Origin: Dialister hominis
GTDB taxonomy: Bacteria; Bacillota; Negativicutes; Veillonellales; Dialisteraceae
Assembly: GCF_007164725.1 (NCBI RefSeq)
Contig: NZ_AP019697.1
Coordinates: 1,953,501 to 2,017,500 of the forward strand
DNA length: 64,000 bases
Direction of reading: 5' to 3'
In this document: positions 53,509 to 61,649 of the stretch, in pieces
How the letters are laid out: each line of letters begins with the position of its first letter
Position numbering within the stretch: the first letter of the stretch is position 1
Position numbers and translations under genes: made by a program
The notes under the pieces: generated by a model
Database searches by the model: none
The model's input: only the letters and a program-made list of their open reading frames with translations
Told to the model about the DNA's origin: nothing

Positions 53509-55086
53509 ATGAAAAATAACAACACTAGCAATCATTTTACCGCAGAACAAGGCATTTTGCCAATGTTTCCCTCTGAGATTCTCAATGTCGATGATCCTGT
53601 TTTAATGTATGACAGATTTATGGAGGAAATCGATCTTAAAAAGTACCTTCGTTACATACCGACGCGTGGCGCTGGCAGACCCAGGTATAATCCCGTCAAC
53701 ATGCTGAAAACGATCATCTATGGTTTCGCAGAAGAAGGATATTGCTCTTTTAGAAAACTTGAAGATAATTGCAGGGTTAATATCAGATATATGTACCTGA
53801 TGAATTATGAAGCCCCATCCTATCGGACATTCTGTCATTTCGTGAAGGGCTTTCTTAAGTATTCTCTCAAGGATATCTTTTATTCAATTACGAAAGAACT
53901 CTGCGGCAAACTCAACGTGGATTTGCAGCATATATATATTGACGGTTCCAAGTTTGAAGCGAACGCAAATAAATACAGCTGGGTATGGAAGAAATCCGCT
54001 GAAAAATCCCGCTACAAGCATTTTGCCAAGATTACCAGCCTTTTTGAGTTACTCAATGATGATCTTAAGTATGACCATATGAGTGTAAACATCAATACAG
54101 AATACGCTCCGGACTATCTGCGTCTGGTATTGGATAAATTAAAAGAAATCTGGCAGATTGATGAGACGGCCTTTGTTCATGGAAGCGGGCATCGCAAGTC
54201 CGATCATCAACGCAAGTATGAGCAGCTTAAGGCATATACATCAAAACTTGAAGAATATGTTGAGAAGATACAGATATGCGGTACTTCCAGAAACAGTTAT
54301 TCGAAGACCGATACGGATGCAACATTCATGCGAATCAAGTCGGACTACATGGGAAATGATCAGCTTCTGCCTGCATACAATGTCCAAATAGGTGTTGCCG
54401 ATGAATTTATTGCCGTAATTGATGTTAACCAGTATCGTTCAGATATGGATTGCTTCGTACCGCTGATGGAGGAATTCCACGAAGTCTATGGGGCTTATCC
54501 TAAGTATCCTGTGGCAGATGCAGGATATGGATCTTTCAACAATTACATCTATTGCGAGCAGCACGGTATGGAAAAGTATATGAAATTCCCCATGTACAAG
54601 AAAGAAACGAAAGACAAGAAATACCATACCAATCCGTTTCGGCCAATAAACTTTAGAGTTGATGAGAATGGAACCATCCGTTGTCCAAATGACAGGGCTT
54701 TCAAATTTATCTATAGACATCTGGTCAGAGGGAACTTATACGGCAGGCAGGAGGAAGTATTTGAATGCGAAGACTGCCAAGGATGCCCGCTGGCAGAGCA
54801 ATGTAAAAAGACCCCGAAGAACAAAAGAATCTCATTGAGCAGAGAACGGAATAACATGTACCAGGAGGTTCAGGATAATCTGGAAAGCATCCATGGAGCC
54901 CTGCTAAGAATGAACCGGTCAATCCAGGCTGAAGGAACTTTTGGAATCATGAAACATGACAGATGGTACAAAAGAATCGTCAGAAAAGGGATAGATTCTG
55001 TAAAAGCCGAGTTATACCTGGTAGCACTTGGCTATAATTTAAGGAAATACATCACAAAAATAATGCGTATAAGGATTGCCGCCTAA
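53509..55086 (+). CDS. IS1182-family transposase
   Basis: 525 residues. DUF772-type N-terminal domain (RYIPTRGAGRPRYNPVNMLKTIIYGFAEEGYCSFRKLE), a DDE core with Asp in IYIDGSKFEANANKYSW and Asp in PVADAGYGSFNNY, a cysteine cluster near residues 415-430 (CEDCQGCPLAEQC) and Glu in IQAEGTFGIMKHDRW. Length fits IS1182. Starts at ATG 53509 just after a TTATAATTTTTTAC stretch that may be its promoter. The element ends were not defined with confidence; a weak match between the regions near 53480 and 55150 may mark the inverted repeats. Confidence 0.92.
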   Translation: MKNNNTSNHFTAEQGILPMFPSEILNVDDPVLMYDRFMEEIDLKKYLRYIPTRGAGRPRYNPVNMLKTIIYGFAEEGYCSFRKLEDNCRVNIRYMYLMNYEAPSYRTFCHFVKGFLKYSLKDIFYSITKELCGKLNVDLQHIYIDGSKFEANANKYSWVWKKSAEKSRYKHFAKITSLFELLNDDLKYDHMSVNINTEYAPDYLRLVLDKLKEIWQIDETAFVHGSGHRKSDHQRKYEQLKAYTSKLEEYVEKIQICGTSRNSYSKTDTDATFMRIKSDYMGNDQLLPAYNVQIGVADEFIAVIDVNQYRSDMDCFVPLMEEFHEVYGAYPKYPVADAGYGSFNNYIYCEQHGMEKYMKFPMYKKETKDKKYHTNPFRPINFRVDENGTIRCPNDRAFKFIYRHLVRGNLYGRQEEVFECEDCQGCPLAEQCKKTPKNKRISLSRERNNMYQEVQDNLESIHGALLRMNRSIQAEGTFGIMKHDRWYKRIVRKGIDSVKAELYLVALGYNLRKYITKIMRIRIAA

Positions 55087-55183
55087 GACAATATAATTAA
55101 AAGTCTTATGGGGGTAAGGGGGCTTACGCGCATTTTTACGTAAAAGGCTTACAGCAGAGCTAAAAATGATGAAATAAAGACGC

Positions 55184-55229
55184 AAAAAAGAGGCTGCAAC
55201 AAAATGATTAACCATTTTGTCACAGCCCC
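55184..55229 (-). terminator. Terminator of the DUF6448 gene
   Basis: Minus strand GGGGCTGTGACAAAATG, loop GTTAAT, CATTTTGTTGCAGCCTC and TTTTTT. Same hairpin family as at 2351 and 31836. Confidence 0.85.
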
Positions 55230-55236
55230 TTTTTTA

Positions 55237-55878
55237 TTATTCCTGTCCATGCAGGGCTTCATGGCCGCCATGGCCATGTACTCCGTGATGTTCGTCCTCC
55301 TCTCCCTCTGCAAATTTAAAGAACTGCACATAGGCCTCAATGTATTCCCGGCCCGCCTCAAGGTCATTCACGTCGAAATCCCTGAGGGCCATGACCCGCT
55401 GGAAACGGCGCTCCAGCTCCGGCTGCTTATCCTTATCCACCAGATGTTCCAGGGGCTTCAGATTTCCTTCTTCAATGCTCCTGTCCGCCGCCTTCACCCT
55501 CTCATCAATCGGCGTTCCATGGGGCTTCACCCCTTCAAAAGGCGCCCCCTCTCCGGCCCGGTGGTCCCGGAGGAGGATTTCAAAGAAATACTGCTCTGCC
55601 AGATTTCTGGTATCTGCATTGATATCCATCACCTTCATGCTCAGATTAAATGCCCGGGTCACTTCCCCCTCATACCGGGGCTGCACCCACTTCAGCGCAT
55701 AATTCACATTATCCGTTTTCATGGCCTTCAGGGCATCCTTCACCGTCGGCCCGTCCATGGTATCGCAGTGGGCCTCCGCCGCCACCGGCGCCAGCAGCAG
55801 CATTCCCACCGCCAGCCCAAGGGCCGCTTTCCTCGCCAGACCTTTTATCGCTGTCATTTCCATAATTGTGTTAATCAT
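55237..55878 (-). CDS. DUF6448-type exported protein
   Basis: 213 residues. Signal peptide (about 1-36, ending VAAEA) directly followed by HCDTMDGPTVKDALKA, the conserved His/Cys start of the mature DUF6448 proteins. A central helical region carries EQYFFEILLRDHRAGEG and the C-terminal tail is Glu/His-rich (EEDEHHGVHGHGGHE), suggesting metal binding. Function unknown. It follows the cupin gene by about 50 bases in the same direction and so is likely co-transcribed with it; both are divergent from the Crp/Fnr-type gene. Confidence 0.8.
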   Translation of the reverse strand: MINTIMEMTAIKGLARKAALGLAVGMLLLAPVAAEAHCDTMDGPTVKDALKAMKTDNVNYALKWVQPRYEGEVTRAFNLSMKVMDINADTRNLAEQYFFEILLRDHRAGEGAPFEGVKPHGTPIDERVKAADRSIEEGNLKPLEHLVDKDKQPELERRFQRVMALRDFDVNDLEAGREYIEAYVQFFKFAEGEEDEHHGVHGHGGHEALHGQE

Positions 55879-55929
55879 AATTATCGTCCTTTCCTGTTTA
55901 TACGAGCATTGATTGATGAAATTTGAAAT

Positions 55930-56256
55930 TTATTTGTAGATTCTCACCATGGAGAACTTGAACTTCGTCACCGCCTGCAGATGGTGAAGGGTGCCTTCCT
56001 TCAGATAGAGGAAATCTCCCTTCTTCACGTTGAGGTCTTTTCCTCCCACATGAAGCACCGCTTCCCCTTCCAGGGCCTGGAAAATGAGGTCCGACGGCGC
56101 TTTGTGGTCCGGAATCAGCACTCCCTTATCCACTGCCATGAGCACGTGCTCCGCCTTGTCATTGCTGTCAATCACCAGCGGATGGAAAGCACCGTCCTGA
56201 TAATCCACCTTATCTGCCAGATTGAAAATTTCGTTTTCCTGAATTGTGTCCATCAT
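55930..56256 (-). CDS. Small cupin-domain protein
   Basis: 108 residues from ATG 56256 (AAAGGA 8 bases upstream; ATG 56265 and 56253 are alternatives). A single cupin barrel with HKAPSDLIFQALEGEAVLHVGGKDLNVKKGDFLYLKEGTLHHLQAV; the conserved cupin His/Glu positions are partly replaced (VLIPDHKAP, LEGEAVLHVG, LHHLQA). Related small cupins bind metals or sense small molecules. It is divergent from the Crp/Fnr gene and both share an FNR-type site. Confidence 0.85.
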   Translation of the reverse strand: MMDTIQENEIFNLADKVDYQDGAFHPLVIDSNDKAEHVLMAVDKGVLIPDHKAPSDLIFQALEGEAVLHVGGKDLNVKKGDFLYLKEGTLHHLQAVTKFKFSMVRIYK

Positions 56257-56345
56257 TGGAATCATCCTTTCCTGTTTCACTGGAGCTCTGTAAGCTCGGA
56301 TTTCTTTATCTGTAAATAGTATAAAGAAACGGGGCATCTAAAACA

Positions 56346-56359
56346 TTGATACATATCAA
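56346..56359. promoter_or_regulatory. FNR/Crp-type operator
   Basis: TTGAT-ACAT-ATCAA, a perfect match to the classic FNR half-sites, lies between the divergent cupin and Crp/Fnr genes, about 46 bases before the predicted crp start (TATAAT at 56387-56392). Confidence 0.7.
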
Positions 56360-56421
56360 GAAATGTAAATATTTCTTTTTTTCATGTATAATAGAAGAAA
56401 AGAAATAAGAAAGGATATCCC

Positions 56422-57087
56422 ATGAAAGAACATCACTGCACATCCATCGTCCCCCTTTTCAACCACCTTTCCGAAGAGGAACAGGACAAAATCGAAAGCC
56501 TCGTCATTCACCGCCACTTCAACAAAGGCGAAACCGTCTGGCAGCCGGGAGACGACCCCCTCCTCATCATCGTGGCATCGGGCTCTATGAAAGTCTACAT
56601 GATTGCAGGAAACGGGAGGGAACAGCTCCTCCGCCTCCTCACCCCCGGCAGCTACGAAGGCGCCAACGCCCTCCTAGGCGCCAGAGCCCAGGACCTCTTC
56701 ATCGACACTTTGGAAGCCACCGACGCCTGCCTCCTCCGGAAAAGCGACTTCACCGCCCTCCTTGAGAAAACCCCAAAGCTGGCCCTGAAACTTCTGGAAA
56801 TCAACGCCCAGCGCATGGCGGACACAGAAAACCAGACCCGCTTCCTCATGATGGAAAGAGTAGAAACCAGACTTTCCGCCTACCTTCTGAGCCTCTCCCT
56901 CCTAAGCGGCGGCGCGGCGGACCTGGAAATCCCCATGAAAATGAAAGACCTCTCCGCCTACCTGGGCACCACCCCCGAAACCCTCTCCCGTAAACTCCAC
57001 CTGCTGGAAGAAACGAACCTCATCAGCCGGAAAGGGAAGAAATCGAGTGCTATGCTAAAACTGGACAGGGGTGGGATAAGAATTTAG
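56422..57087 (+). CDS. Crp/Fnr-family regulator, 3' end replaced by IS3
   Basis: The authentic part runs to 57042 (207 codons): a cyclic-nucleotide-binding-like beta barrel (PLFNHLSEEEQDKIESL..., LIIVASGSMKVYMIAGNGREQLLRLLTPGSYEGANALLG), a long helix, and a winged helix with DLSAYLGTTPETLSRKLHLLEETNLI. No Fnr-type four-cysteine cluster is evident (only C7 and C95). IS3 element B copy 2 enters after ...SRKGKK, so the current ORF ends with 14 IS-encoded residues. Beyond the element (58506-58553) the original last 15 codons (IHIADRDGLKQMAEG) and TAA follow in frame. The recognition helix is intact, so partial function is possible. Confidence 0.88.
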   Translation: MKEHHCTSIVPLFNHLSEEEQDKIESLVIHRHFNKGETVWQPGDDPLLIIVASGSMKVYMIAGNGREQLLRLLTPGSYEGANALLGARAQDLFIDTLEATDACLLRKSDFTALLEKTPKLALKLLEINAQRMADTENQTRFLMMERVETRLSAYLLSLSLLSGGAADLEIPMKMKDLSAYLGTTPETLSRKLHLLEETNLISRKGKKSSAMLKLDRGGIRI

Positions 57088-57164
57088 ACAGCCTTTGTAG
57101 TATATTGGAATCAGAATTAAAAACATTGGACGCCACATTCAGATTTCATACAGGAGGCAGTCTT

Positions 57165-57536
57165 ATGAAGTACACAAAGAAAGAGCGTATGAACATTGGT
57201 CGCCAGATTTATGAGGATCAAATCAATAAATACGAAGCTGCAGGCAAATACGGCATCAGTGCTCAAACTGCTAGAGAATATATGAGGATGTATAGGAACA
57301 CAAACCATCTTCCACCTAAAACATCCAAGCCCCGTGATTACGGTCTTGCCAAAGCAAAAGTTATTCCTGAAGCGGCCAAACTCGATGAATACCAGAAAAT
57401 GTCCAAGGAAGATCTCATCAGCGCCTTGATTGATGCCAGGATAAGAGAAGAGCGGCTGAAGCTTGGTTACGAAGTAGTAGAAGAAGATGATTCAAAAAAA
57501 AAGCTCATTACTTACGTCAAAAAGACTGCGAAGTAA
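57165..57536 (+). CDS. IS3-family OrfA (element B, copy 2)
   Basis: 123 residues, identical to the copy 1 OrfA. The start is ATG 57165 after CAGGAGG. The A9 run at 57490-57498 in frame TCA-AAA-AAA-AAG allows a -1 slip into the OrfB frame, which is open back through this site. Confidence 0.9.
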   Translation: MKYTKKERMNIGRQIYEDQINKYEAAGKYGISAQTAREYMRMYRNTNHLPPKTSKPRDYGLAKAKVIPEAAKLDEYQKMSKEDLISALIDARIREERLKLGYEVVEEDDSKKKLITYVKKTAK

Positions 57537-57568
57537 TCGTCGCGCTTTCCGGCTCCTTCCCTGTCGAA

Positions 57569-58384
57569 TTGCTTTGTGAAAGGCTGGGTATTCCGCGTAG
57601 CAGCTTCTACTATTGGCTGTATCATACCAGGCATCCTTCTGAACAAAAGAATCGTCTTTTGGATACCATAGAACTGCTCAAGGAATGGCATAAGAAGTAT
57701 CCATCCCACGGATACCGCTGGCTAAGGGCCAAGCTTCTGCTTGACACAGGCCTCTTCATGTCTGAATCATACGCCTATAAATGCTGTCGTTTGGCCGGGA
57801 TCAAGAGTGTTTCCAAACACTATAAGTACAAAAAGCCTGGTGAATCCAGGACTTATCCAAATCTGCTGCTTGCAGGGATTAACATAGATGGGCCCTCGCA
57901 ATGTATTGTGTCTGACATGACTGCATTCTACGTAAAGAACACATACTATGAGCTGACGATATATATGGATCTTTGGAATAACGAGATTGTCGCCCACGCA
58001 CTTTCCTCAAGGCGTGGAGACCGTATGACATATATTAACGGACTGCACGACTACCTTGAATTTACGAAGAAATTCCCCGGCGTTAAGCATATTCTTCATT
58101 CTGATCAGGGATCAGTATATGCATCAAAGGATTTCAACCAGCTGCTCCCGGCGTATAACATCACACGATCCATGTCCAGAGCAGGAACGCCAACGGATAA
58201 TGCAGCCATGGAATCCATTAATGGATGGATGAAAGCCGAGCTGTTTTCAGATTTTCATATTACTTCAACAGAGGGCGTAGCGGGTCAGATTGATGAATAC
58301 GTCAAGTTCTTTAATGAAGAGCGCCCGGCATATGCACTGGAGTACCTTACACCAAAGCAGTACAGAGAAAAATATGGTTTTTAA
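57569..58384 (+). CDS. IS3-family transposase OrfB (element B, copy 2)
   Basis: 271 residues, identical to copy 1 OrfB, with intact DDE residues (IVSDMTAFY, LHSDQGSVYAS, NAAMESINGW). No ribosome site precedes the ATG; production by frameshift fusion with OrfA is more likely. Confidence 0.93.
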   Translation: MLCERLGIPRSSFYYWLYHTRHPSEQKNRLLDTIELLKEWHKKYPSHGYRWLRAKLLLDTGLFMSESYAYKCCRLAGIKSVSKHYKYKKPGESRTYPNLLLAGINIDGPSQCIVSDMTAFYVKNTYYELTIYMDLWNNEIVAHALSSRRGDRMTYINGLHDYLEFTKKFPGVKHILHSDQGSVYASKDFNQLLPAYNITRSMSRAGTPTDNAAMESINGWMKAELFSDFHITSTEGVAGQIDEYVKFFNEERPAYALEYLTPKQYREKYGF

Positions 58385-58505
58385 GCAGGTTAATGCCTTT
58401 TGTCCAAATTAAGAGTTACACAATTTCATTTAATTTCACTTATTTAATTTTTTGACATCTAATTTTTGAGATTTTGTGTCCAAAATACGTTGACCAGTGC
58501 AGAAA

Positions 58506-58553
58506 ATCCATATTGCAGATAGGGACGGGCTGAAGCAGATGGCGGAGGGGTAA
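58506..58553 (+). pseudogene. Severed 3' end of the Crp/Fnr gene
   Basis: Fifteen codons plus TAA that continue the Crp/Fnr frame once the IS and one GAAA copy are removed. Confidence 0.8.
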
Positions 58554-58579
58554 CGTTTAGAGGGTTCAGAGAGAGCAGA

Positions 58580-58680
58580 AGGTTCTTAAGATTGATGGGC
58601 CCTTTGGGCCCAAAGGTTCTTAAGATTGATGGGCCCTTTGGGCCCAAAGGTTCTTAGGTTTGACGGGCCTTTGGCCCGAA
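58580..58680 (+). repeat. Tandem repeat, three 33-34-bp units
   Basis: Two identical 34-bp units (58580-58613, 58614-58647) and one diverged 33-bp unit. Each holds the palindrome GGGCCCTTTGGGCCC or its shortened form. The rest of 58681-58984 has short palindromes and a CATTCTGAACGAAGTGAAG motif but no gene. Confidence 0.85.
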
Positions 58681-58984
58681 GGTTGTGGTGGCGCCATTGG
58701 AGCCGCACTGCGGCTCAGGTTCAGAGGGTTGTGGATAGCCGCTTCGCGGCTATGTTTATAAAGACAGCGTTACGGGATTCCCTTCCCACCCTACGCGTCA
58801 TTCTGAACGAAGTGAAGAATCTCGGTGCAGGCAGCCTATGAGGCAAATGCCGGTAAATACCAGTCGGCGGCGGTGGTGGGCGGCCTATAAATGATGTAGG
58901 CCGCCTCTTATGATTAAACCAAACAACCGCGCCTTTGGCGCGAAGGGAAAACAAGCAAACCGGGCTTCGCCCGTGGAAATGCAC

Positions 58985-60718
58985 CGGGGGTGCGGATATT
59001 TTTTTGGACCATTCTGGTAGTACTTACATTATCCCTAAGCTTTCTCTGTATTCTACTGGACTCATGCCGCCCAAGGTAATTTTAATTCGGTCTTCATTAT
59101 ACCAATGAAGATAATCGTCTAGGTAAGCTATGAATTCTTTAATGGATACACCTATCCAGCTTCTATTATAGAACATTTCGTTTTTTACTCTTCCAAAGAC
59201 ACCTTCACAAGCAGCATTATCCGGCGAGCACCCTTTTTTCGACATGGATCTTGTCCAGCCGAATTTCTTCATCAAGGCGATCCATCCAGGCCATTGGTAA
59301 TGTATACCGCGGTCTGAATGAACGATAGGATGCTTGTCATCGCCCAGGGCCTCTCTCGCTTTTACCAGCATGGTATTGACCAGTTTGGCATTCGGCGACG
59401 TGCCGATCGTCCATGCGACAATCTTGCCGTCAAAGACGTCAGTTATAGCTGACAGGTATACTTTCCCTGCAGATATGTGGAATTCCGTAATATCTGTGAG
59501 AAGCAGCTTTCCTAATTCGTCGGCATGAAAATTCCTGTTAACGAGATTAGGGGCAGGTGAAATTTCTCCTTTGTAGGAGCTATACTTTTTAGCTTTTTTG
59601 CGGTATGGAACCAGATGATCCTCTTTCATAAAGCGGCGGACGAGCTTCTCAGAAAGAATTTTCCCATCTTTTCTGAGCGCTAACCAGATTCTCCGGTAAC
59701 CATAAACCGACCGGTTCTTCTTAAATTTGTCTTTGATGGTTTCGCGTATTTCCGCATATTTATCTCCCGCCTTCATAGCGGATTTCTGGTAGAAATATGA
59801 GGCTTTAGCCATATTTAGCACCGTCAGCAGTTTCTTCAGGGGATACTTGCTGCGGCTCAGAAGGGCATCAATCACGATGGCTTTTTCCCGATTGGTCAGT
59901 GTTTTTAGACTGATGCCCTCTTCTTTTTTTATTGTTTCTGCAGCTATCTCGAGGGCTTCGTACTCGATCCGTTTAATAAGAGTCTGCTCGCCAAGCTCCT
60001 TATACTCTTTCGCAAGTGTCTGGCACTTTTCATCAAGAGACTTCGTCTTCTCTCCCAGTGACTGATTGGCTTTCAGCAATGCTTTATTCTCTTTGCGGAG
60101 GTTTTCCATATTTCTAAGCAGTACTTGCATTTCTTCTTTTAAAGATTCAATCGTTACTTCCGAGTCCTTTTTAGACATTGTTGCCAGCCTCCTTTGGAAC
60201 AATTCCTCGAGGAAGCCTAAGTCCTTGTAGATAGCGTTAGAGGCTATCTCAATTTCTTCGAATGGATTCTCCTGAATCAGTGGACTGCTTCCCGTCTGTC
60301 GATCTTGCCCCCATTTTACAGGGTTCTGGTCAGCTTGCCAATGATCGTTTTCGTTAAGGTTGTATTTCTCAACCCATATTTTCAATCTCTGCGTGCTGCT
60401 GGGATAGCCTATTTCCCTGATGGTGCGCCGCAGATCGCCGCAATTTACGAAGTATTTGACGGCTAATGTTTTTTGTTTGAGAGAATATCCGTCATCAAAT
60501 CCGTCTACTTCGTGAATCTCTCTGGAGAACTTGAATTCCCGGCACCATTGACGCAACACTTTTATGTCGTGAGGATAGCCGAGCGTTCTCATAATGCCTT
60601 TGAGCCCCATGCCCGAATCGACGTGCAGTTTGACTGCCTTTAAGCGCTCTTCATGCGAATACATAAATTGACCTCCTGACACCTCTGTCAATTGGTCCAA
60701 CTTTTTGTCCGCGTCCCC
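58985..60718 (-). mobile_element. IS3-family element A, copy 2
   Basis: About 1733 bp, inverted relative to copy 1 at 25914-27645 and essentially identical. ACC flanks it on both sides (58982-58984, 60719-60721), a probable 3-bp duplication; the exact edge is uncertain by one base because of the G run. Confidence 0.87.
59024..60664 (-). CDS. IS3-family transposase (element A, copy 2)
   Basis: 546 residues, same sequence as the copy at 25968-27608, with intact DDE residues (LLTDITEF, VHSDRGIHYQ, AACEGVFGRV). The start is ATG 60664 after AGGAGG. The frame is open upstream through the repeat to 60916, but that extension is not in the other copy and is not expected to be translated. Confidence 0.93.
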   Translation of the reverse strand: MYSHEERLKAVKLHVDSGMGLKGIMRTLGYPHDIKVLRQWCREFKFSREIHEVDGFDDGYSLKQKTLAVKYFVNCGDLRRTIREIGYPSSTQRLKIWVEKYNLNENDHWQADQNPVKWGQDRQTGSSPLIQENPFEEIEIASNAIYKDLGFLEELFQRRLATMSKKDSEVTIESLKEEMQVLLRNMENLRKENKALLKANQSLGEKTKSLDEKCQTLAKEYKELGEQTLIKRIEYEALEIAAETIKKEEGISLKTLTNREKAIVIDALLSRSKYPLKKLLTVLNMAKASYFYQKSAMKAGDKYAEIRETIKDKFKKNRSVYGYRRIWLALRKDGKILSEKLVRRFMKEDHLVPYRKKAKKYSSYKGEISPAPNLVNRNFHADELGKLLLTDITEFHISAGKVYLSAITDVFDGKIVAWTIGTSPNAKLVNTMLVKAREALGDDKHPIVHSDRGIHYQWPGWIALMKKFGWTRSMSKKGCSPDNAACEGVFGRVKNEMFYNRSWIGVSIKEFIAYLDDYLHWYNEDRIKITLGGMSPVEYRESLGIM

Positions 60719-60810
60719 ACCCCTTCTGCCTACGGCACCTCCCCCGGAGGGGAAGGTCAGCTCTCCGCTTCCTTGTAGAGTCATGTGGCACAATGCTGAG
60801 TACCCATAGT

Positions 60811-61212
60811 CCCACCAGCGAAGCTGGGGGGAAGGTGGTGGCGTCAGCCACAAAAGGGGGGCCGCCGCCGACAGGCGGCATACAAAATGGCGCCGCAAGG
60901 CACCGTACCTCCCCAATCGGTCAGCCGACTAAAAGGAAGGCCTCTTATTGGGCAGGCTAGAGGCCAACTTCGGCTGACTTGCGTATCCCATGCGGGATAC
61001 GCACAGAGCGGTACTATATAACTCCCCTGGGCGGAGCCCTCAAACCGTCCGGAAGGCGAAGCCGATCACAGGCAGAACCCTTGGCGCCCAGGGCCGAAGG
61101 CCCGGCGGCGCCATCAACCCTCGCGGCGAAGCCGCGTCAACCTTCGGGAATACCGCCAAGCGCCGATTCCCCCTCAAAAGCCCACTGCCTCAAATGATAC
61201 ACACAGCAAAAA
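60811..61212 (+). repeat. 400-bp intergenic repeat, copy 2
   Basis: Same orientation and nearly identical to 53021-53418. Ends one hairpin away from the rRNA-operon terminators. Confidence 0.85.
60918..61009 (+). repeat. Double-hairpin repeat, copy 3
   Basis: Hairpin 1 (60918-60980) and hairpin 2 (60981-61002, GCGTATCCC-ATGC-GGGATACGC), same as copy 2 apart from one or two bases. Confidence 0.8.
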
Positions 61213-61278
61213 AGCACCAGTCATCAGACTAGTGCTTCTTTCTTAATCAGCAGCTTGTTCCTCCCGGCGATTCCAGCC
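61213..61278 (-). repeat. Decayed 5S 3'-tail plus terminator, distal cassette
   Basis: 61245-61278 resembles the last ~38 bases of the 5S gene (AATCAGCAGCTT...TTCCAGCC), followed on the minus strand by a hairpin AGCACTAGTC/GACTGGTGCT (61213-61236) and T-tract. Confidence 0.75.
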
Positions 61279-61316
61279 AAAACAGCACAGGTGCCATAAA
61301 TGCTAAGCATGCAAAA

Positions 61317-61384
61317 AGCACCAGCCTTTCGACTAGTGCTTTTTCCACTTAATCAGCAGCTTGTTCCTCCCAGCCATTCCAGCC
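61317..61384 (-). repeat. Decayed 5S 3'-tail plus terminator, middle cassette
   Basis: 61351-61384 again matches the 5S 3' tail with a few changes, followed on the minus strand by AGCACTAG...CTGGTGCT (61317-61340) and TTTTT. Confidence 0.75.
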
Positions 61385-61414
61385 GAGATGACACAGCAGG
61401 TATCTGCACAAATA

Positions 61415-61450
61415 AAAATAGCACTTACAATTAAGTAAGTGCTATTTTCT
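61415..61450 (-). terminator. Terminator of the rRNA operon
   Basis: AAAATAGCACTTAC and GTAAGTGCTATTTT with a short loop, right after the 5S gene on the minus strand. Confidence 0.85.
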
Positions 61451-61454
61451 AGTT

Positions 61455-61571
61455 AATCAGCAGCTTCCTATCCTCCCAGGCCGCTTCCAGCCAAGTACTT
61501 TCGGCGTTTGTGAGCTTAACTACCGTGTTCGGCATGGGTACGGGTGTATCCTCACAGCTATCGCCACTGAA
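61455..61571 (-). rRNA. rrf: 5S ribosomal RNA
   Basis: About 117 bases on the minus strand containing the conserved CACCCGTACCCATGCCGAAC, ACGGTAGTTAAGCTC and GCCGAAAGTACTTGGC segments. The ends pair (AGTGGCGA region with the 3' tail) but are uncertain by a few bases. It lies about 80 bases after the 23S gene. Confidence 0.93.
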
Positions 61572-61649
61572 TCTGAGAGTCTGTTCTCTCAAAACTATAT
61601 AAAAGAAGTTCCGAAGGCTCTTTCAAGCCGGTCGTGCTTTTGTGAAATT

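Larger units (their letters stand above)
57043..58501 (+). mobile_element. IS3-family element B, copy 2
   Basis: 1459 bp, same length as the inverted copy at 51498-52956, and apparently identical apart from one substitution near the right end. Flanked by GAAA (57039-57042, 58502-58505). Inserted in the 3' end of the Crp/Fnr gene. Confidence 0.92.
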
